Assembly (NCBI GenBank): GCA_041751955.1
Contig: JBGSIB010000003.1
Span: 18,799-82,798 of the forward strand
Direction: 5' to 3'
Source of the DNA: UBA2040 sp041751955
GTDB taxonomy: Bacteria > Bacteroidota > Bacteroidia > Flavobacteriales_D > Crocinitomicaceae
DNA: 64,000 bases
Positions 15,929 through 24,987 of this stretch are shown in pieces (positions within the stretch are counted from its first letter, which is position 1; every line of letters begins with the position of its first letter). The notes beneath the pieces were generated by a model. That model made no database searches and had not been told where the DNA came from. It was given only the letters and a program-made list of their open reading frames with translations. The position numbers and the translations under genes were made by a program.

Positions 15929-17262
15929 GAAATAGTTGGATAATCGCCATGCGCGAATGGAAAGAAAGAGTGGGCTCTCGAAGTTTTTTACTTTTTTCCA
16001 TATTAGGGCCATTGACCGTTCTCACAGTCATGTACATCCTTTTCGCCTACGGTGGAAAAACAGCAATGAAATGGAATGTTCTGGTGGTTGACCCTGCGGG
16101 AATAATGGAAAATAAAATGTCAGCGAGAGAAGATGTGAATATAAAATACGCATTTGCTGATAATTACATAGAAATCGAAGAGTTTGCCGATGCCAAAAAG
16201 TACCAAAATTTTGACGCTATGGTGGAGGTGAATGAGAAGGTTTTGGCCAACAAAGTTGGTTTTGTTTTCTATCGACAAGTTCCCTCAAAAGCTTTGGAGA
16301 AAAAAGTACATTATCAGGTTGAACGTCGACTAGAAGAAGTTTTGGTCAAACGATTCACTGAACTTTCCTTGATCGATTTCAGAAAAATAAAACAACCCAT
16401 TCAATTAAGTTTCCGAAATGCATATGATCCTGAAGACAAAGGCGCAGACAAACGAGCTTGGGTAGGCTTGTTCTTCGGTGTGGTCATCTTCATCTTCATT
16501 GCTTTGTTCGCCATGACTCTTCTTCGGTCTATTTCACGAGAAAAAAGCAATAGAATAGTGGAAGTTCTTTTGGCTTCTGTGCGTCCAATTGAGTTGATGA
16601 TGGGAAAAATTATTGGCGTGGGACTATCGGCAATTCTGCAGTGCAGCATTTGGATAGTGGTCATCGCCCTCGGATTGAGCGTCATGAAAAATTCTCTTTT
16701 CCCGGATTATATGTCGCAAAACATAGATGAAATGGGCAACGTGATTTCTAATGAGGATGGACAATCATCGTTTATGAAAGATGGCAGTGCCTATGAATAC
16801 AATGAGTTCGTTGATTTGGTATTCGAACGGGTGCAATTTGGTCCGATGCTCACTGTTTTCATCCTTTGTTTTTTAGGGGGATATATTTTTTATTCCTCTA
16901 TTTTCTCAGCGGTTGGTTCGGCCTTGGGTTCTGAAAGCGATGGTCAACAATTTGTTATTCCTTTGGTGCTTCTGCTTTGTTTTGGAGTCTTCGCAGGCTA
17001 TTACGCTATGGCAAATCCTCAGGCTCCTTTGACACAATGGTTGTACTATTTGCCTTTTACTTCACCAGCAGTTGTATTGGTGAAATTTGCTCAAGGTTTT
17101 AATCCAGGTGAAGGATATTCATTGCTCCTAGTCGCTTTGATATTGATTGTTTCGAGCTTAGTGTTGTTTTATTTAGCCGGGAGAATTTATAAAAATGGAA
17201 TTCTTCAGTTTGGACATCGTCTCAAACTTCGTCACTTTTTCAAATGGTCAAAGAATACATAA
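15925..17262 (+). CDS. ABC-2 type transporter permease (NatB-like)
   Basis: A 445-residue membrane protein. One membrane segment at residues 20-40 is followed by a large soluble loop (about 45-180), then five more segments starting VGLFFGVVIFIFIALF. SREKSNRIVEVLLASVRP after the second segment is the coupling-helix motif of NatB/DrrB-type permeases. It forms the membrane half of the exporter with the preceding ATPase. Its TAA is directly followed by the ATG of the Ppx/GppA gene, so all three are probably co-transcribed. Confidence 0.85.
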   Translation: MRNSWIIAMREWKERVGSRSFLLFSILGPLTVLTVMYILFAYGGKTAMKWNVLVVDPAGIMENKMSAREDVNIKYAFADNYIEIEEFADAKKYQNFDAMVEVNEKVLANKVGFVFYRQVPSKALEKKVHYQVERRLEEVLVKRFTELSLIDFRKIKQPIQLSFRNAYDPEDKGADKRAWVGLFFGVVIFIFIALFAMTLLRSISREKSNRIVEVLLASVRPIELMMGKIIGVGLSAILQCSIWIVVIALGLSVMKNSLFPDYMSQNIDEMGNVISNEDGQSSFMKDGSAYEYNEFVDLVFERVQFGPMLTVFILCFLGGYIFYSSIFSAVGSALGSESDGQQFVIPLVLLLCFGVFAGYYAMANPQAPLTQWLYYLPFTSPAVVLVKFAQGFNPGEGYSLLLVALILIVSSLVLFYLAGRIYKNGILQFGHRLKLRHFFKWSKNT

Positions 17263-18159
17263 ATGAAAAAGGCCATTATCGATTTGGGGACCAATACCTT
17301 CAATTTACTCGTTGCAGAAATTGATGGGAAAAACATCAAGGTTTTACATGCCGAGAAAGAAGGTGTTGCCATCGGAATGGGTGGAATTAATGCCAATATC
17401 ATCACAAAAGACGCCATGCTTCGAGGGGAAAAAACCATCCAACGTTTTCTTGAAGTTTGCCAAAATTATGCTGTTGAAAATGTCAGTGCGTTTGGAACTT
17501 CAGCCTTAAGAGATGCGGGGAATACCTCTGAATTTCTGAGCGAATTGGAAAATAAATTTCAATTAAAAGTTCACATTATCTCTGGTGATAAAGAAGCCGA
17601 TTTAATTTTCAATGGCGTCAATCAATTGTATGATTTTGAGGAGAAAGGAGTAATTATTGATATTGGTGGTGGAAGTACTGAAATTATTTTCGCTTCAAAA
17701 GCAGGAGTTCAATCAGTAGCAAGTTTAAATATCGGCGTCTCACGTATTTATCAGAAATTCCCTTGGAGTGATCCTTTGACAAAAAAGGAAATTGAGATAA
17801 TTCGACATTTCCTCGAAGACAACAGCCAAGGTTTTTTAGACAACAGAAATGAACCTTTGATGATCGGTTCCTCTGGAAGTTTCGAAACATTTTGGGAATT
17901 GGCGCATCTCCAAGCTTTTCCAAACGAACAAAGGATTTTCGAAGTTGAAAAAACCGCTTTTGAAGAAACTTTATACCAAACCATTCGCTCTACCCAAAAA
18001 GAGCGGGATGTCAATCCATTTATTCTTCCCATCCGCAAAATAATGGCCCCAATTACCGCCGTTAAAACCTTATGGATGATGGAAAAACTCAAAACACAGA
18101 AAATATACATTTCCCCATTTTCTCTCAAAGAAGGCGCCTTGTTTTCCACAGATTTTTGA
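17263..18159 (+). CDS. Ppx/GppA-type exopolyphosphatase
   Basis: A 298-residue ASKHA-fold protein. The phosphate-binding loops are visible: IDLGTNTFNLLVAEI (residues 6-20), FGTSALRDA, and IDIGGGSTEIIF (the conserved Glu follows STE). Members hydrolyse polyphosphate or pppGpp and so connect phosphate storage and the stringent response. At about 300 residues it consists of the catalytic core only, without the HD-like C-terminal domains of E. coli Ppx and GppA, which is common in Bacteroidota. It starts on the base after the permease stop codon; the coupling with an ABC exporter has no obvious functional reason. Confidence 0.85.
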   Translation: MKKAIIDLGTNTFNLLVAEIDGKNIKVLHAEKEGVAIGMGGINANIITKDAMLRGEKTIQRFLEVCQNYAVENVSAFGTSALRDAGNTSEFLSELENKFQLKVHIISGDKEADLIFNGVNQLYDFEEKGVIIDIGGGSTEIIFASKAGVQSVASLNIGVSRIYQKFPWSDPLTKKEIEIIRHFLEDNSQGFLDNRNEPLMIGSSGSFETFWELAHLQAFPNEQRIFEVEKTAFEETLYQTIRSTQKERDVNPFILPIRKIMAPITAVKTLWMMEKLKTQKIYISPFSLKEGALFSTDF

Positions 18160-18268
18160 CAAATCACGCAATAGCTGCCTTATATCAGTGCAATCTTCAG
18201 ACAAACCAACAACACCCCAAACCATATTTCACCTCTAAATATTATCTTTAGCACTTAAATAAAAATAC

Positions 18269-19438
18269 ATGAGCAAAATATTAATCATCGACGACGAAAG
18301 AAGCATACGCAGAGCCCTAAAAGAAATCTTAGAGTTTGAGGAATTTGAAGTAGATGAAGCAGAAAACGGAAAAGAAGGATTGGAAAAAGCGAAATCGGAG
18401 CATTACGACATGATTTTCTGTGATATTAAAATGCCTTTGATGGATGGAATGGAAGTTTTGGCTGCCTTTCAGAAAGAAAAAGTAGAAGCTCCTGTTATCA
18501 TGATTAGTGGTCATGGAAACATTGATACAGCTGTTCATGCCATTAAAAATGGTGCATTTGATTTTATCGAAAAACCTTTGGACCTCAACCGAATTTTGGT
18601 CACCGTTAGAAATGCTGGCGACCGTGTAAATTTGGTGGAAGAAACGAAAGTTTTAAAAACGACAGTTAAAAAATTCAAGGGAAGCAGCATAGTTGGTGAT
18701 ACCCCTGAAATCAACAAGATCAAAGAAATGATCGAAAAGGTGGCTCCTTCCGATGCGCGAGTTTTAGTGACAGGTCAAAATGGTACTGGAAAAGAACTGG
18801 TTGCGCGCTCTTTACACGACAATAGCAATAGAAAAAACAATCCATTTATTGAAGTGAACTGCGCTGCTATTCCTGCTGAATTGATTGAAAGTGAATTGTT
18901 TGGTCACGAAAAAGGTGCCTTTACATCGGCTATCAAACAAAAGAAAGGAAAATTTGAATTGGCATCAGGCGGGACCTTGTTTTTAGACGAAATTGGCGAC
19001 ATGTCTGCAAGTGCTCAAGCCAAAGTTTTGCGTGCTTTGCAAGAAAACGTAATTCAACGGGTTGGTGGTGAAAAAGATATCAGAGTAGATGCTCGCGTTA
19101 TAGCAGCGACTAATAAAGATTTGCGTCAAGAAATAGCTGAAGGCCGATTCCGTGAGGATTTGTTTCACCGTTTAGCCGTAATTCTCATCCATGTTCCCTC
19201 TTTGAATGAAAGAAAAGACGACATCCCGATGCTGGCAGAATATTTCATGACCATCATTTGTTCGGATCATGGAATTCCAAGAAAAGCTTTTGAGCCAAAA
19301 GCTTTGAAAGCTCTGCAAAATGTAGATTGGACAGGAAATATTCGTGAGCTAAGAAACATCATCGAGCGATTGATCATACTCGGAAGCAAAGAAATAACGG
19401 CTGAAGATGTGAATCTTTACGCGAATCCTCAAAAATAA
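18269..19438 (+). CDS. NtrC-type response regulator lacking the Fis DNA-binding domain
   Basis: A 389-residue protein. Residues 1-120 are a receiver domain with acidic pair DDE (8-10), phospho-acceptor Asp52 in FCDIKMP and Lys102 in EKPL. Residues about 138-375 are the sigma-54 activator AAA+ domain: Walker A GQNGTGKE (169-176), Walker B GGTLFLDEIG (234-243) and the Arg-finger region FREDLFHRL. The sigma-54 contact loop normally written GAFTGA reads GAFTSA (216-221). The chain ends just after the AAA+ lid (EITAEDVNLY), so the usual Fis-type helix-turn-helix of 40-50 residues is absent. It therefore should act without specific DNA binding or through a partner. No histidine kinase gene is adjacent. 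Confidence 0.85.
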   Translation: MSKILIIDDERSIRRALKEILEFEEFEVDEAENGKEGLEKAKSEHYDMIFCDIKMPLMDGMEVLAAFQKEKVEAPVIMISGHGNIDTAVHAIKNGAFDFIEKPLDLNRILVTVRNAGDRVNLVEETKVLKTTVKKFKGSSIVGDTPEINKIKEMIEKVAPSDARVLVTGQNGTGKELVARSLHDNSNRKNNPFIEVNCAAIPAELIESELFGHEKGAFTSAIKQKKGKFELASGGTLFLDEIGDMSASAQAKVLRALQENVIQRVGGEKDIRVDARVIAATNKDLRQEIAEGRFREDLFHRLAVILIHVPSLNERKDDIPMLAEYFMTIICSDHGIPRKAFEPKALKALQNVDWTGNIRELRNIIERLIILGSKEITAEDVNLYANPQK

Positions 19439-19458
19439 AACCCTCAAAATCAATAATC

Positions 19459-19830
19459 ATGAAAAATCAAAAAACACTTAAAATTGTACATTGGATCTTC
19501 ACGGGATTAATTTCTGCTTTGTTGTTGATGTCAGTTGGAATGTACCTTTCTGATCCTGAAAAGGTGAAAGGGTTCTTAGTTATTCTAGGTTTTCCTACTT
19601 GGTTGTTTTATCATATTGTGTTCGCTAAAATTGCGGGTGTTGCCTTCATTTTAGTGCGCAAATGGCCGTCATTGACAGAGTGGGCATATGCTGGTTTGAC
19701 ATTCGAATTTAGTTTGGCCTTGAGTTCTCATGTTTATATTGGAGATGGCGAATTTGGTGGAGCGTTAATAGCTTTGACCTTGCTTATGGGTTCTTATGCA
19801 ACCTACAGATTGTTGAAGAAAAAAGCTTAA
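19459..19830 (+). CDS. DoxX-like membrane protein
   Basis: A 123-residue protein with four membrane segments (about 11-28, 40-66, 72-92 and 100-117). The pattern with GFPTWLFYHIVFAKIAGV in the second segment resembles the small DoxX/DoxD-like family. Function in bacteria is poorly defined; some members work with oxidoreductases at the membrane. It lies 20 bases after the response regulator gene and may be co-transcribed with it. A weak hairpin-like AAAAGC...GCTTTT surrounds its stop codon and may end transcription. Confidence 0.65.
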   Translation: MKNQKTLKIVHWIFTGLISALLLMSVGMYLSDPEKVKGFLVILGFPTWLFYHIVFAKIAGVAFILVRKWPSLTEWAYAGLTFEFSLALSSHVYIGDGEFGGALIALTLLMGSYATYRLLKKKA

Positions 19831-19931
19831 ACAGGCTTTTAATATAATTTTTGCTGAGGTTCGGCTAAATTTACCAAAGCCATATCAATTCTATTTTTTA
19901 AAAGTAAATAGTGTTATTCGTGAAATAGTCT

Positions 19932-19959
19932 CTTTTTAAAAACTTGAAAGTTTAAAAAG
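19932..19959. promoter_or_regulatory. Inverted repeat upstream of the secreted protein gene
   Basis: CTTTTTAAAAACTT (19932-19945) and AAGTTTAAAAAG (19948-19959) pair except for a two-A bulge. The element stands alone in the 195-base gap, 66 bases before the next ATG. It may be an operator or a factor-dependent stop for the upstream gene; A+T-rich chance is possible. Confidence 0.3.
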
Positions 19960-20025
19960 AATAATTTCCATTCAATTGATTAATTTTTATTTAAATTAGT
20001 CCTTGAATCAAAATTTTTTATTCGT

Positions 20026-20805
20026 ATGAAAACCTTTTTAATCATTTGCGCTACTTTATTTTTGTTATCAACACAAAATTCTTTTGGTCAGTTAATTGAT
20101 CATCCAAAGCCATCTTTGATTCTCCAAATTAGTCAAACATCGGGGACAAATGGCGCTTCAGTTGCTTATAATCCAGATAAACGTTTGTATTATGCAGTTA
20201 TCGCTGGAAATGGTGCCTATCCTCTTGAAGTTTTTGATGGAAATGGAAATAACGTTTATCAGACGGATGCTGGTGTTGATACGCGCGGTATTTGGTGGAA
20301 TCCAAAAACGAAAACATTGGAAGGAAATGGTTACGGAGATGTAGGTATATTTTCTTATTCTATGAATAGCAGCGGTTTTCCTAGTGAAGGAACTCAAACT
20401 GTTTTCCCTGGTGAAAATCATCAAGCTTGCGAGCAGTGTGTTGGTACTTTCGATACAAAGAAAAAAGCTATGATGTATTACGCGAGTGGTTATATCACTT
20501 GGTATAGCCGTTCGAAAGGAGTAGAGATTAAAAAAATGGCCTTAGAGGTGGGTTCAGGAATTGATGATATCAATGAATATTCAACAATTTATACAGGCGT
20601 TAAAAACATGGAAATAGGATTGTTGGATTATAATAACAACAAAGTTTATCTCTATAGCGCAAAAACAGGTAAACGAACGGGGACTGTTGAACTTCCTTCC
20701 AATGCAGAAACGCATGGTGTATTTCGTTTTGCCTATGCTAACAAGCATGTTTTTCTATACAGTGTAGATTCTAGAAGCTGGACAGGATATAAGATTTTTG
20801 CTTAG
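20026..20805 (+). CDS. Secreted protein, possibly beta-propeller-like, unknown function
   Basis: A 259-residue protein with a clear signal peptide (KTFLIICATLFLLS...SFGQ, cleavage near residue 22). The mature chain has repeated short strands with Gly-Asn and Tyr-rich turns (YNPDKRLYYAVIAGNGAY, DTRGIWWNPKTKTLEGN), reminiscent of a propeller with few blades. One close Cys pair lies in ACEQCVGTF. No T9SS sorting domain or lipobox is present, so it is likely periplasmic. I do not recognise a family. It is transcribed alone; the downstream gene converges on it with a 20-base gap. Confidence 0.6.
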   Translation: MKTFLIICATLFLLSTQNSFGQLIDHPKPSLILQISQTSGTNGASVAYNPDKRLYYAVIAGNGAYPLEVFDGNGNNVYQTDAGVDTRGIWWNPKTKTLEGNGYGDVGIFSYSMNSSGFPSEGTQTVFPGENHQACEQCVGTFDTKKKAMMYYASGYITWYSRSKGVEIKKMALEVGSGIDDINEYSTIYTGVKNMEIGLLDYNNNKVYLYSAKTGKRTGTVELPSNAETHGVFRFAYANKHVFLYSVDSRSWTGYKIFA

Positions 20806-20825
20806 TTTTTAATTTTTGCTGAAAG

Positions 20826-21557
20826 CTAGAAATAGAGTTCAAAATATTCAAAGAATACAAAGCTGGAATTGTAGGTGAAGTGAAGTAATATGCCATACCA
20901 GAGCGTATTTTTCTTATACCGCATATATCCGGTAAGCAAGCCTATTGGTAAAATCCATAAAATTGGTATGAGTGTGAGGTGCATCAAAAAAAAGAAAATT
21001 GCCGTCAACAAAATAGTGCCTTGAACCGAAATTACTTTTCTTAACTCATGGAAAAATATTCCTCGGAATGCCAATTCTTCGAAAAGTGCCGGAAAGACTC
21101 CCACTGAGATTATCGCAAAAAGAAAAGGGATTGGCGTATCCAAATAACTGGAGTAATAACCAATAAACTCCTGACCTACAAGGTATTGATTGTAATAATT
21201 GGCAAATTTTTCAACGCCGAATGCAAAAATAGGACTCAAACAAATAATAAGTCCTACCCAACGCCATTCCACTTTAGGAATTCTAAAAAGGTGTAAGTAA
21301 GACTTCCAATCGATTATAGCGAATAACAAGATTAAACCTGCAAAACATAGATCTACGGCAAGTTCCAGAACATAATTCGAATGCAATTCAATGAAATGGG
21401 TCACAACGATGTAAACCATCAATAAAATAAAGAAAATCAACACTTTTTTCAGTGGCTTTTCAAATTCTTGCGTTTCTTGAACGATCATAGTTTGACCACA
21501 AACTCCACAGAATTTAGCGTTGATATGAATTTCAGATGCACATTTATGACAGGTCAT
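20826..21557 (-). CDS. CPBP intramembrane protease with N-terminal zinc ribbon
   Basis: A 243-residue protein. It begins with a four-Cys zinc ribbon (CHKCASEIHINAKFCGVCG, residues 3-21), then about seven membrane segments. CPBP motifs are FEELAFRGIFF (Glu pair and Arg), FLMHLTLIP (His) and LLHFTYNSS (His, Asn), so the protease site looks complete. The ribbon should lie in the cytoplasm and may bind a partner. It follows the gene for another zinc-ribbon membrane protein by three bases. Whether it cleaves a protein, a prenyl-modified target or a peptide is unknown. Confidence 0.75.
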   Translation of the reverse strand: MTCHKCASEIHINAKFCGVCGQTMIVQETQEFEKPLKKVLIFFILLMVYIVVTHFIELHSNYVLELAVDLCFAGLILLFAIIDWKSYLHLFRIPKVEWRWVGLIICLSPIFAFGVEKFANYYNQYLVGQEFIGYYSSYLDTPIPFLFAIISVGVFPALFEELAFRGIFFHELRKVISVQGTILLTAIFFFLMHLTLIPILWILPIGLLTGYMRYKKNTLWYGILLHFTYNSSFVFFEYFELYF

Positions 21558-21560
21558 AAT

Positions 21561-22277
21561 TTACTCATTTTCATTTTGCTTCGGTTCTTCTTTTTGTTCT
21601 ACTATTTCTTGATCTTCTAATTTTTCTGCATCAGGAGTTGGGACCATTTCCTCTTCCACCTCTGCACTTATTTGTAGTTTGGTGAAATCATTGGCGACTT
21701 TAAGTTTCTCCAATTCGGCCTCCATCTTTTCAGCCTCTTTCACACTTTGGATACCGTAGATGAAAGCCATAACAATGAGTACCTTCCAAAGTATTCCTTG
21801 AATAATGGTCATGGGGTCGATTACGGCCATCAAAGCGATTATAAAGAGGTAAAATGAGAGTCCGACTATAATACCCAATAATGGTTTTTTGATACACCAT
21901 AAGCCTAATCCTAAATAAACCAAAGCAACGAACAATTGTATTCCAAAAGCTAAAACTGCGTTTTCAAACGTATAAAAAAGATAATAAAGACTGACTAGGA
22001 AATTTAGACCCGCCAACGCAAATAAAATGTATTTGGCTCGATTCACTTTTTTCATCGAGTCACGGATCATAAATTTTTTCTTAGCAGTTCCGATATAGAA
22101 ATTTTTCATTTCCAATTCAGTGCCCCCTTGTGGAAATCTACAATTCGGACAAAATTTGTTCTCAGGAGTTAAACCTTTTGAGTTGCAATAGAAACAAGTG
22201 CTTGGGTCCTCAATTTTAATTTCACGACGCATTACGTCCCGTTCCATCATTCTTATTTCTTCAAGATTCGTACTCAT
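21561..22277 (-). CDS. Zinc-ribbon membrane protein with acidic tail, unknown function
   Basis: A 238-residue protein. A four-Cys ribbon (CFYCNSKG...KFCPNCRF, about residues 28-48) precedes four membrane segments between about 80 and 180. The C-terminal 50 residues are very rich in Glu and Lys and are probably disordered or a coiled coil (EAEKMEAELEKLK). I do not recognise the family. The next gene, three bases away, encodes a protease that also starts with a zinc ribbon, so the two probably act together. No clear promoter box was found in the 190 bases upstream. Confidence 0.65.
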   Translation of the reverse strand: MSTNLEEIRMMERDVMRREIKIEDPSTCFYCNSKGLTPENKFCPNCRFPQGGTELEMKNFYIGTAKKKFMIRDSMKKVNRAKYILFALAGLNFLVSLYYLFYTFENAVLAFGIQLFVALVYLGLGLWCIKKPLLGIIVGLSFYLFIIALMAVIDPMTIIQGILWKVLIVMAFIYGIQSVKEAEKMEAELEKLKVANDFTKLQISAEVEEEMVPTPDAEKLEDQEIVEQKEEPKQNENE

Positions 22278-22417
22278 TGGATATTCGTGTTTAGGTTAAA
22301 AAGCATTAAAAATACAGAATTGTTTTCAAATAAAATATTTACCAATTATACTAGTAATTCATTTGAAGCAACCAATGCTTTAGTTCATAAAGCAACAAAA
22401 AAGTTCAAGTGTTGAAT

Positions 22418-22465
22418 GAAACGAAATTATTTTCCCAATTTATATATTCGATAATCTTTCGTTTC
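22418..22465. terminator. Hairpin just downstream of the glycosyltransferase gene
   Basis: GAAACGAAA (22418-22426) and TTTCGTTTC (22457-22465) are perfect 9-base arms, and pairing continues inward with ATTAT/ATAAT. It begins three bases after the stop of the - strand glycosyltransferase gene. No T-run follows, so it is an untypical terminator or an mRNA-stabilising hairpin. Confidence 0.4.
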
Positions 22466-22468
22466 AAT

Positions 22469-23860
22469 TTATATTGATTGGTCGCTTGTAAAATGGAATG
22501 CTGCATTTTTATCCCAAATTAAAACTTGAGCCCCTAATTTTTGAAGAGAGTCAATACATCCTGGCTGCAGTAATTTCTCAGATTCAAATGTCCAACCTTT
22601 TCGATGTGCAAAATAAATTGACTGAGGAGAAGTATTACCATTGATGATAATTTTATCGTTTCGACGACCAACTGCGTCCAGCTCTGCTTCCAAGGTCAAT
22701 TTGTATTTTTCTGAATCTTTGATAAAAAAATCATGCTGTTGGTTGGCAATGCTTTCGGCTGTAACAGCTACCAATAGTAAATTATAGAATTTTTTTGGAA
22801 TTTTTTCAAAGGTAAATCCAGCAATCAAGGCCATAACTGGAACGAACGGAATAATGTAATAACTGTGTGTTGGAAAAACAATCCCGGTTTTGAAAGCAAA
22901 AAATATAAACACAAGTGCATAGGTTCCAAGTGCAAGTAAGAGTAAATTGTTTTTTCTCTTTATCAACCAGTAAATTCCAATAAGCGTCATCGCAAATGCT
23001 GTAAATGAGAAAAAAGCGTCGAAATAGAACTTCTCTAAAAATCCTTGCCAAAGCGGCAATGCTAGCTGAATCCCTTCGAATAATCCACGAGGAAAAAAGA
23101 GCGGGAATCCATTTTCAGCGTTCAAGGCAGGAACCCAAATGAAATACCACCAAAAGGAAATGGATCCTGCTAAGGCAATTGAAACATAGACAGCAATTTT
23201 CCGTGAGACCTTAATTTCTTTCAGAAAAGGAAGTACCACAAAAACACTCAGAAGAACTATAGCTGGCAATTTGCATAGTATGCCTAAAGTTGTAAAGAGG
23301 AAAAACAGTAATAGTTGAAATTTTTTGCCCTTGACCAGAAATTCATGGGCAAAAAATAAAGCAATCAGAAGGAGAGAAACACTGAATGTGTCAGGCATTA
23401 TTTTCCGTGAAAAACCAAACCAAATGGAAACGAGCAACAAGATCGTAGAGGAAAAGGCAATTTTTTTAGAAAATAATGCACAAATCAAGCGATAGAAACA
23501 ATAAATTCCAATGGAAGAAACCATCAAATTGAGCAATCGTCCGTGCCAATGATCAAAACCTAAACCCAAGTCCATTAGGTAATTCAAATAATTGAAAAAA
23601 GGAAATTCGGAACCTATTATTCCACTTTTTTCTCCGGCCATATCTATCATCGGGTGAAGTAAATCAGGACCATTATCAAGCATGTTTCGAGTCATCATAT
23701 TGGTCAGGGCTTGCCGCCAGCTGTGACCAATTTCCAAAGGCGCATTCGTAATTCCAACCAGGCGAATTGTAAAAAAGAAGACAATCCAGGTCCGGATGTC
23801 TGAAACCACTACCTGAAATTTATTCGGTTTTTCCATTGTTCCTTCGACGAAACTAGGCAT
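22469..23860 (-). CDS. GT-C membrane glycosyltransferase, family 39-like
   Basis: A 463-residue protein with about 10 membrane segments. Near the N-terminus the loop PLEIGHSWRQALTNMM has the acidic and Arg/Gln pattern of the first periplasmic loop of GT39/ArnT-like enzymes, which use polyprenyl-phosphate sugars. The loop SEFPFFNYLNYLMDLGLG and the following FDHWHGRLLNL also match this family. The last about 80 residues form a soluble domain (TLEAELDAVGRRNDKIIINGN). The acceptor is unknown. Two ATGs are possible (23860 and 23836); both precede the first membrane segment. It is transcribed divergently from the lipoprotein gene at 23940. Confidence 0.7.
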   Translation of the reverse strand: MPSFVEGTMEKPNKFQVVVSDIRTWIVFFFTIRLVGITNAPLEIGHSWRQALTNMMTRNMLDNGPDLLHPMIDMAGEKSGIIGSEFPFFNYLNYLMDLGLGFDHWHGRLLNLMVSSIGIYCFYRLICALFSKKIAFSSTILLLVSIWFGFSRKIMPDTFSVSLLLIALFFAHEFLVKGKKFQLLLFFLFTTLGILCKLPAIVLLSVFVVLPFLKEIKVSRKIAVYVSIALAGSISFWWYFIWVPALNAENGFPLFFPRGLFEGIQLALPLWQGFLEKFYFDAFFSFTAFAMTLIGIYWLIKRKNNLLLLALGTYALVFIFFAFKTGIVFPTHSYYIIPFVPVMALIAGFTFEKIPKKFYNLLLVAVTAESIANQQHDFFIKDSEKYKLTLEAELDAVGRRNDKIIINGNTSPQSIYFAHRKGWTFESEKLLQPGCIDSLQKLGAQVLIWDKNAAFHFTSDQSI

Positions 23861-23939
23861 AATACACGATTTATTTTCATCTACCCCCCAAATCCAGAAA
23901 AGTTTTTGTTCCTATTACCACACTCTAAAACTTTAACAG

Positions 23940-24908
23940 ATGAACATTAAATTAAAAATTGGATTTATCGCGATAGCGGGAGTACTAGCGTTCACCGCAT
24001 GTAAGAAAAAAGATACTACGCCTTCAGTGCCAGTTGTCCAACCCACAAGCCCTAGTGCCAGTTTAACGGATTTGAAAAATTTCTTGAAAGCAAATTTAGA
24101 TGGAGCAGCACAAACTTTTACGGTGAATGAAGATGCAGGTCAAACGATAACAGGTTCTAAGGGAACAGTAGTTACAATTTCACCCAACTCCTTTCAAACC
24201 TTATCAGGTGGAGCCGTTACGGGAAATATCACCGTGAAATTGGTGGAGATTTTCGACAAAAAAGATATGATAATGATGAATGCCGCGACTATGGGAAGAT
24301 GGTGGGATGGAAGCATGAAACCTCTAGTTTCAGGTGGAGAATTCAGAATTACCGCCACACAAAATGGACAAGCCTTAAAACTGGCACCCGGCATGCAATT
24401 TCAAGCCAATGTTCCTGCAGCTGGTGGCGTTGATCCAAACATGGGTTTATTCTATGGTGAAAACGGATCCAATCCGGATACCTTGGTTTGGACCCCAGCT
24501 GATTCTGCACTATTTATTGGACAAGGAAATCAATATACGTTTTGGTCCGATTCAATGAACTGGGTGAATTGCGACTATTTCTACAACAACCCCAATCCGC
24601 AAACGGTGGTGCAAGTTACGCCTCCAGCAGGATTCGACAACAGCAATTTGTTATTGTTCATTTCATTTGATGGAATCAACACAATTGCTAGTATGTACCA
24701 TTTTGCAGGTGGAAATTTCACCACAGCACCGAGTTACACTTTACCCATTGGAATGAATGTTCATTTCGTAGCCATCGCAATGATCAACGGAAATCCGCAT
24801 GTAGCCATCGTTCCAGCAACTTTTGCGAACAATCATGTGGAAGTTCTACCTGCATTAACACAAATGACAACTGCACAACTAGCCGCTGCGCTGAATGCTT
24901 TACCATAA
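23940..24908 (+). CDS. Lipoprotein, unknown function
   Basis: A 322-residue protein with lipoprotein signal (GFIAIAGVLAFTAC, acceptor Cys at residue 21) followed by KKKD and a Pro/Ser/Thr linker to about residue 40. The mature part starts with a segment (TFTVNEDAGQTITGSKGT, about 60-77) like the opening of large beta-sandwich repeats, then INCDYFYN-like Tyr/Asn-rich strands. Lys or other charged residues after the Cys may steer it to the inner face of the outer membrane or to the surface; this is uncertain. I do not recognise a family. A strong terminator follows 28 bases after the stop. Confidence 0.6.
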   Translation: MNIKLKIGFIAIAGVLAFTACKKKDTTPSVPVVQPTSPSASLTDLKNFLKANLDGAAQTFTVNEDAGQTITGSKGTVVTISPNSFQTLSGGAVTGNITVKLVEIFDKKDMIMMNAATMGRWWDGSMKPLVSGGEFRITATQNGQALKLAPGMQFQANVPAAGGVDPNMGLFYGENGSNPDTLVWTPADSALFIGQGNQYTFWSDSMNWVNCDYFYNNPNPQTVVQVTPPAGFDNSNLLLFISFDGINTIASMYHFAGGNFTTAPSYTLPIGMNVHFVAIAMINGNPHVAIVPATFANNHVEVLPALTQMTTAQLAAALNALP

Positions 24909-24936
24909 GGAGATGAATCAATCCTTACTACACGAG

Positions 24937-24973
24937 AAACGGAATCTGTTGAAGGTTCCGTTTTTTTTTTTTT
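24937..24973 (+). terminator. Rho-independent terminator after the lipoprotein gene
   Basis: AAACGGAA (24937-24944) pairs with TTCCGTTT (24956-24963), and a run of thirteen T begins within the 3' arm. It is a classic terminator for the + strand gene. Confidence 0.85.
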
Positions 24974-24987
24974 GGAAAGTGCTGATT

